This document shows, one piece after another, positions 5,664-7,092 of a stretch of 7,092 bases of DNA. The stretch lies in contig DAAL01000275.1 of the NCBI GenBank assembly GCA_001701065.1, forward strand, positions 1,552 through 8,643, given 5' to 3'. How positions within the stretch are numbered: position 1 is the stretch's first letter; each line of letters starts with the position of its first letter. The notes beneath the pieces were generated by a model that worked only from the letters and a program-made list of their open reading frames with translations, did no database searches and was not told the origin of the DNA. The DNA comes from Bacteroidales bacterium GP4 (GTDB lineage: Bacteria; Bacteroidota; Bacteroidia; Bacteroidales; Muribaculaceae). The position numbers were made by a program, and so were the translations under genes.

Positions 5664-6965
5664 ATGAGAAAACTTTTTGTAGCAATGCTTATAGCCGCAG
5701 GACTGATTGGAGCCTGCAACTCGACTAAAGATAATACATCCGGCGCATCGCAAGATTTTGTGACCGTGCGTGACGGTGATTTTTATATCGGTGACTCGGT
5801 TTACCGGTATGTGGGCACTAATTTCTGGTACGGACCCATTTTAGCGTCGGAAGGACGCGGCGGCGACCGTGAACGCCTTAACAAGGAACTTGACCTGCTT
5901 CAGGAAGTGGGAATAGACAATCTGCGCATACTTGTGGGCGGTGACGGCGACGAAGGTCTCGCTTCCCACATCTCACCGGTGCTCCAGACAGCCCCCGGGG
6001 TGTACAACGACACTCTCCTTGCCGGTCTTGACTACCTCATGGCTGAACTTGAGAAGCGCGACATGAAGGCAGTGCTTTACCTTAACAACGCATGGGAATG
6101 GAGTGGGGGATACAGCGCCTATCTGCAATGGGCAGGCGAGGGTAAAGCTCCCATCCCGAGTGTGGACGGATGGCCCACTTATATGGAATATGTAAAGAAA
6201 TTCGTGCAAAATGACTCTGCGAAAGCACTTGCAGCTAACCATGTGCGCAATATTGTGACACGAGTGAACACCGTTACCGGAAAACCGTACACCGAAAGCC
6301 CCGCGATTATGTCATGGCAGATAGCCAACGAGCCGCGCGCCTTTGCCGACGACTCGCTGCAGAAAACGGCGTTCAAGGAGTGGATTCGCTCTACCGCCAA
6401 GCTCATCAAGGAACTTGACCCCAATCACCTGGTGTCCACCGGCAGCGAAGGAAAGCATGGCTGCGAACAGGACATAGAGTTATGGCAGGAGATACACAAT
6501 TATCCTGAGATTGACTACGGCATCGTTCACCTGTGGCCCTACAACTGGAGCTGGGTGAGCAAGGAGACGCTTATCGAGAACATCGACACAGCATGCAACA
6601 ATGCCGTCGCCTACATAACACCCCATGCCGAGATGATGCACAAAGTGGGCAAGCCCCTCGTGCTGGAGGAATTCGGTTATCCGCGCGACAGCATGTCGTT
6701 CGTTCCCGGTTCGCCCACTACAGGCAGGGACGCTTTCTATGAGTACGTGTTCTCGCTCGTGGAGAAAAGCGATCTTATCGACGGCTGCAATTTCTGGGGC
6801 TGGGGCGGATATGCCGAGCCTACCCATGTGGTGTGGGAAAGCGGCGACCCTTACACTTGTGATCCCGCCCAGGAGGAACAGGGGTTGAACTCGGTATTTG
6901 CCAAGGACAGCACGACCTTAAAGATTATCTCAAAGATTTCACATAACATAAATACCCAAAAGTAA
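5664..6965 (+). CDS. Glycoside hydrolase family 5 (subfamily 7-like) endo-beta-1,4-mannanase, lipoprotein
   Basis: Predicted to cut internal beta-1,4-mannosidic bonds in mannan, glucomannan or galactomannan. It has 433 residues. A lipoprotein signal peptide ends in IGAC (Cys18), followed by a polar linker to about residue 30. The barrel follows, with YRYVGTNFWYG (47-57), VGIDNLRIL (82-90, Arg88), KAVLYLNNAWEWSGGY (135-150), IMSWQIANEPR (215-225, acid/base Glu223), GIVHLWPYNWSW (286-297) and KPLVLEEFGYPRD (330-342, nucleophile Glu336). NFWGWGG (376-382) is near the end of the barrel. The WQIANEPR, HLWPxNW and LEEFG motifs together are typical of GH5_7 mannanases and separate it from the GH5 enzyme upstream. 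The length is normal for the subfamily. The start ATG at 5664 gives an ideal signal peptide. A tiny ORF overlaps it (see findings). The next gene begins 12 nt downstream. Confidence 0.93.
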   Translation: MRKLFVAMLIAAGLIGACNSTKDNTSGASQDFVTVRDGDFYIGDSVYRYVGTNFWYGPILASEGRGGDRERLNKELDLLQEVGIDNLRILVGGDGDEGLASHISPVLQTAPGVYNDTLLAGLDYLMAELEKRDMKAVLYLNNAWEWSGGYSAYLQWAGEGKAPIPSVDGWPTYMEYVKKFVQNDSAKALAANHVRNIVTRVNTVTGKPYTESPAIMSWQIANEPRAFADDSLQKTAFKEWIRSTAKLIKELDPNHLVSTGSEGKHGCEQDIELWQEIHNYPEIDYGIVHLWPYNWSWVSKETLIENIDTACNNAVAYITPHAEMMHKVGKPLVLEEFGYPRDSMSFVPGSPTTGRDAFYEYVFSLVEKSDLIDGCNFWGWGGYAEPTHVVWESGDPYTCDPAQEEQGLNSVFAKDSTTLKIISKISHNINTQK

Positions 6966-6977
6966 TATTTTTTTGAC

Positions 6978-7092
6978 ATGATAAAAAAGAGGTGTTTAGC
7001 AGTGCTTGCGATAGCTGCGTCTATCGCAAGCCAGCTCTCGGCGCACGATCTCAAAGTGGTGCCGACCAACGACAATGACTGGTGGTGGCTTG
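6978..7092 (+). CDS. Start of an unidentified exported protein of the operon (cut by right edge)
   Basis: Only the first 38 codons are visible. They encode a classical signal peptide: a basic MIKKR start, a hydrophobic core LAVLAIAASIA (7-17) and a likely cleavage site after QLSA (residue 22). A mature N-terminus HDLKVVPTND follows, then a Trp triplet. There is no cysteine lipobox, so a periplasmic or secreted soluble protein is expected. It starts 12 nt after the mannanase stop, with the same spacing as elsewhere in the cluster, so it is surely part of the operon. The fragment is too short to assign a family. Another glycan-active enzyme is a guess from context. Confidence 0.75.
   Translation, partial: MIKKRCLAVLAIAASIASQLSAHDLKVVPTNDNDWWWL

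Noticed and set aside
1..7092. CRISPR array, tRNA/rRNA genes, complete insertion sequence, defence or toxin-antitoxin genes
   Set aside because: I found no regularly spaced repeats, RNA-gene signatures, transposase motifs or defence domains on either strand.

Overview
This window looks like chromosomal DNA from a member of the Bacteroidales, plausibly Muribaculaceae or Prevotellaceae. The family-level guess is inference. The evidence is Bacteroidetes-type promoters (TTTG, 19-20 nt spacer, TANNTTTG), the lack of Shine-Dalgarno sequences before the starts, lipoprotein signal peptides on carbohydrate-active enzymes, and a compact enzyme operon behind an AraC regulator.

Left part (1-2020), housekeeping or conserved genes. 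A minus-strand pair encodes a small unrecognised helical protein (334-708) followed by a cyclophilin-type peptidyl-prolyl isomerase lipoprotein (start at 318, running off the left edge). The isomerase loses its family sequence in its last visible codons (1-24). Divergent to this pair is a cytidylate kinase-like P-loop protein (824-1462). It converges on a six-helix HdeD/DUF308-like membrane protein (1469-2020, minus), and both stop codons lie in one short inverted repeat.

Middle (2021-2275), a 255-base A+T-rich divergent intergenic region. It holds a perfect 18-base palindrome, a 10-base palindrome, a small inverted repeat, a near-perfect Bacteroidetes promoter for the regulator, and a tandem 10-base direct repeat running into the regulator's start codon.

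Right part (2276-7092), a polysaccharide operon, all on the plus strand and closely spaced. It contains an AraC-family regulator, a GH5 enzyme resembling subfamily 2 (endo-beta-1,4-glucanase type, lipoprotein), an SGNH-type acetylesterase of the 'sialate O-acetylesterase' family (secreted), a GH5 enzyme resembling subfamily 7 (endo-beta-1,4-mannanase, lipoprotein), and the start of another exported protein cut by the right edge. The combination of glucanase-type GH5, acetylesterase and mannanase suggests breakdown of acetylated glucomannan or galactoglucomannan. The AraC protein is probably the local sugar-responsive activator. No SusC/SusD transporter pair is visible here.

I found no RNA genes, CRISPR arrays, complete mobile elements or defence genes. 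I see no clear evidence of a wholly new system. The best leads are the regulatory DNA around the AraC gene, the altered nucleophile motif of the first GH5 enzyme, the enzyme combination itself, and the break at the left edge.
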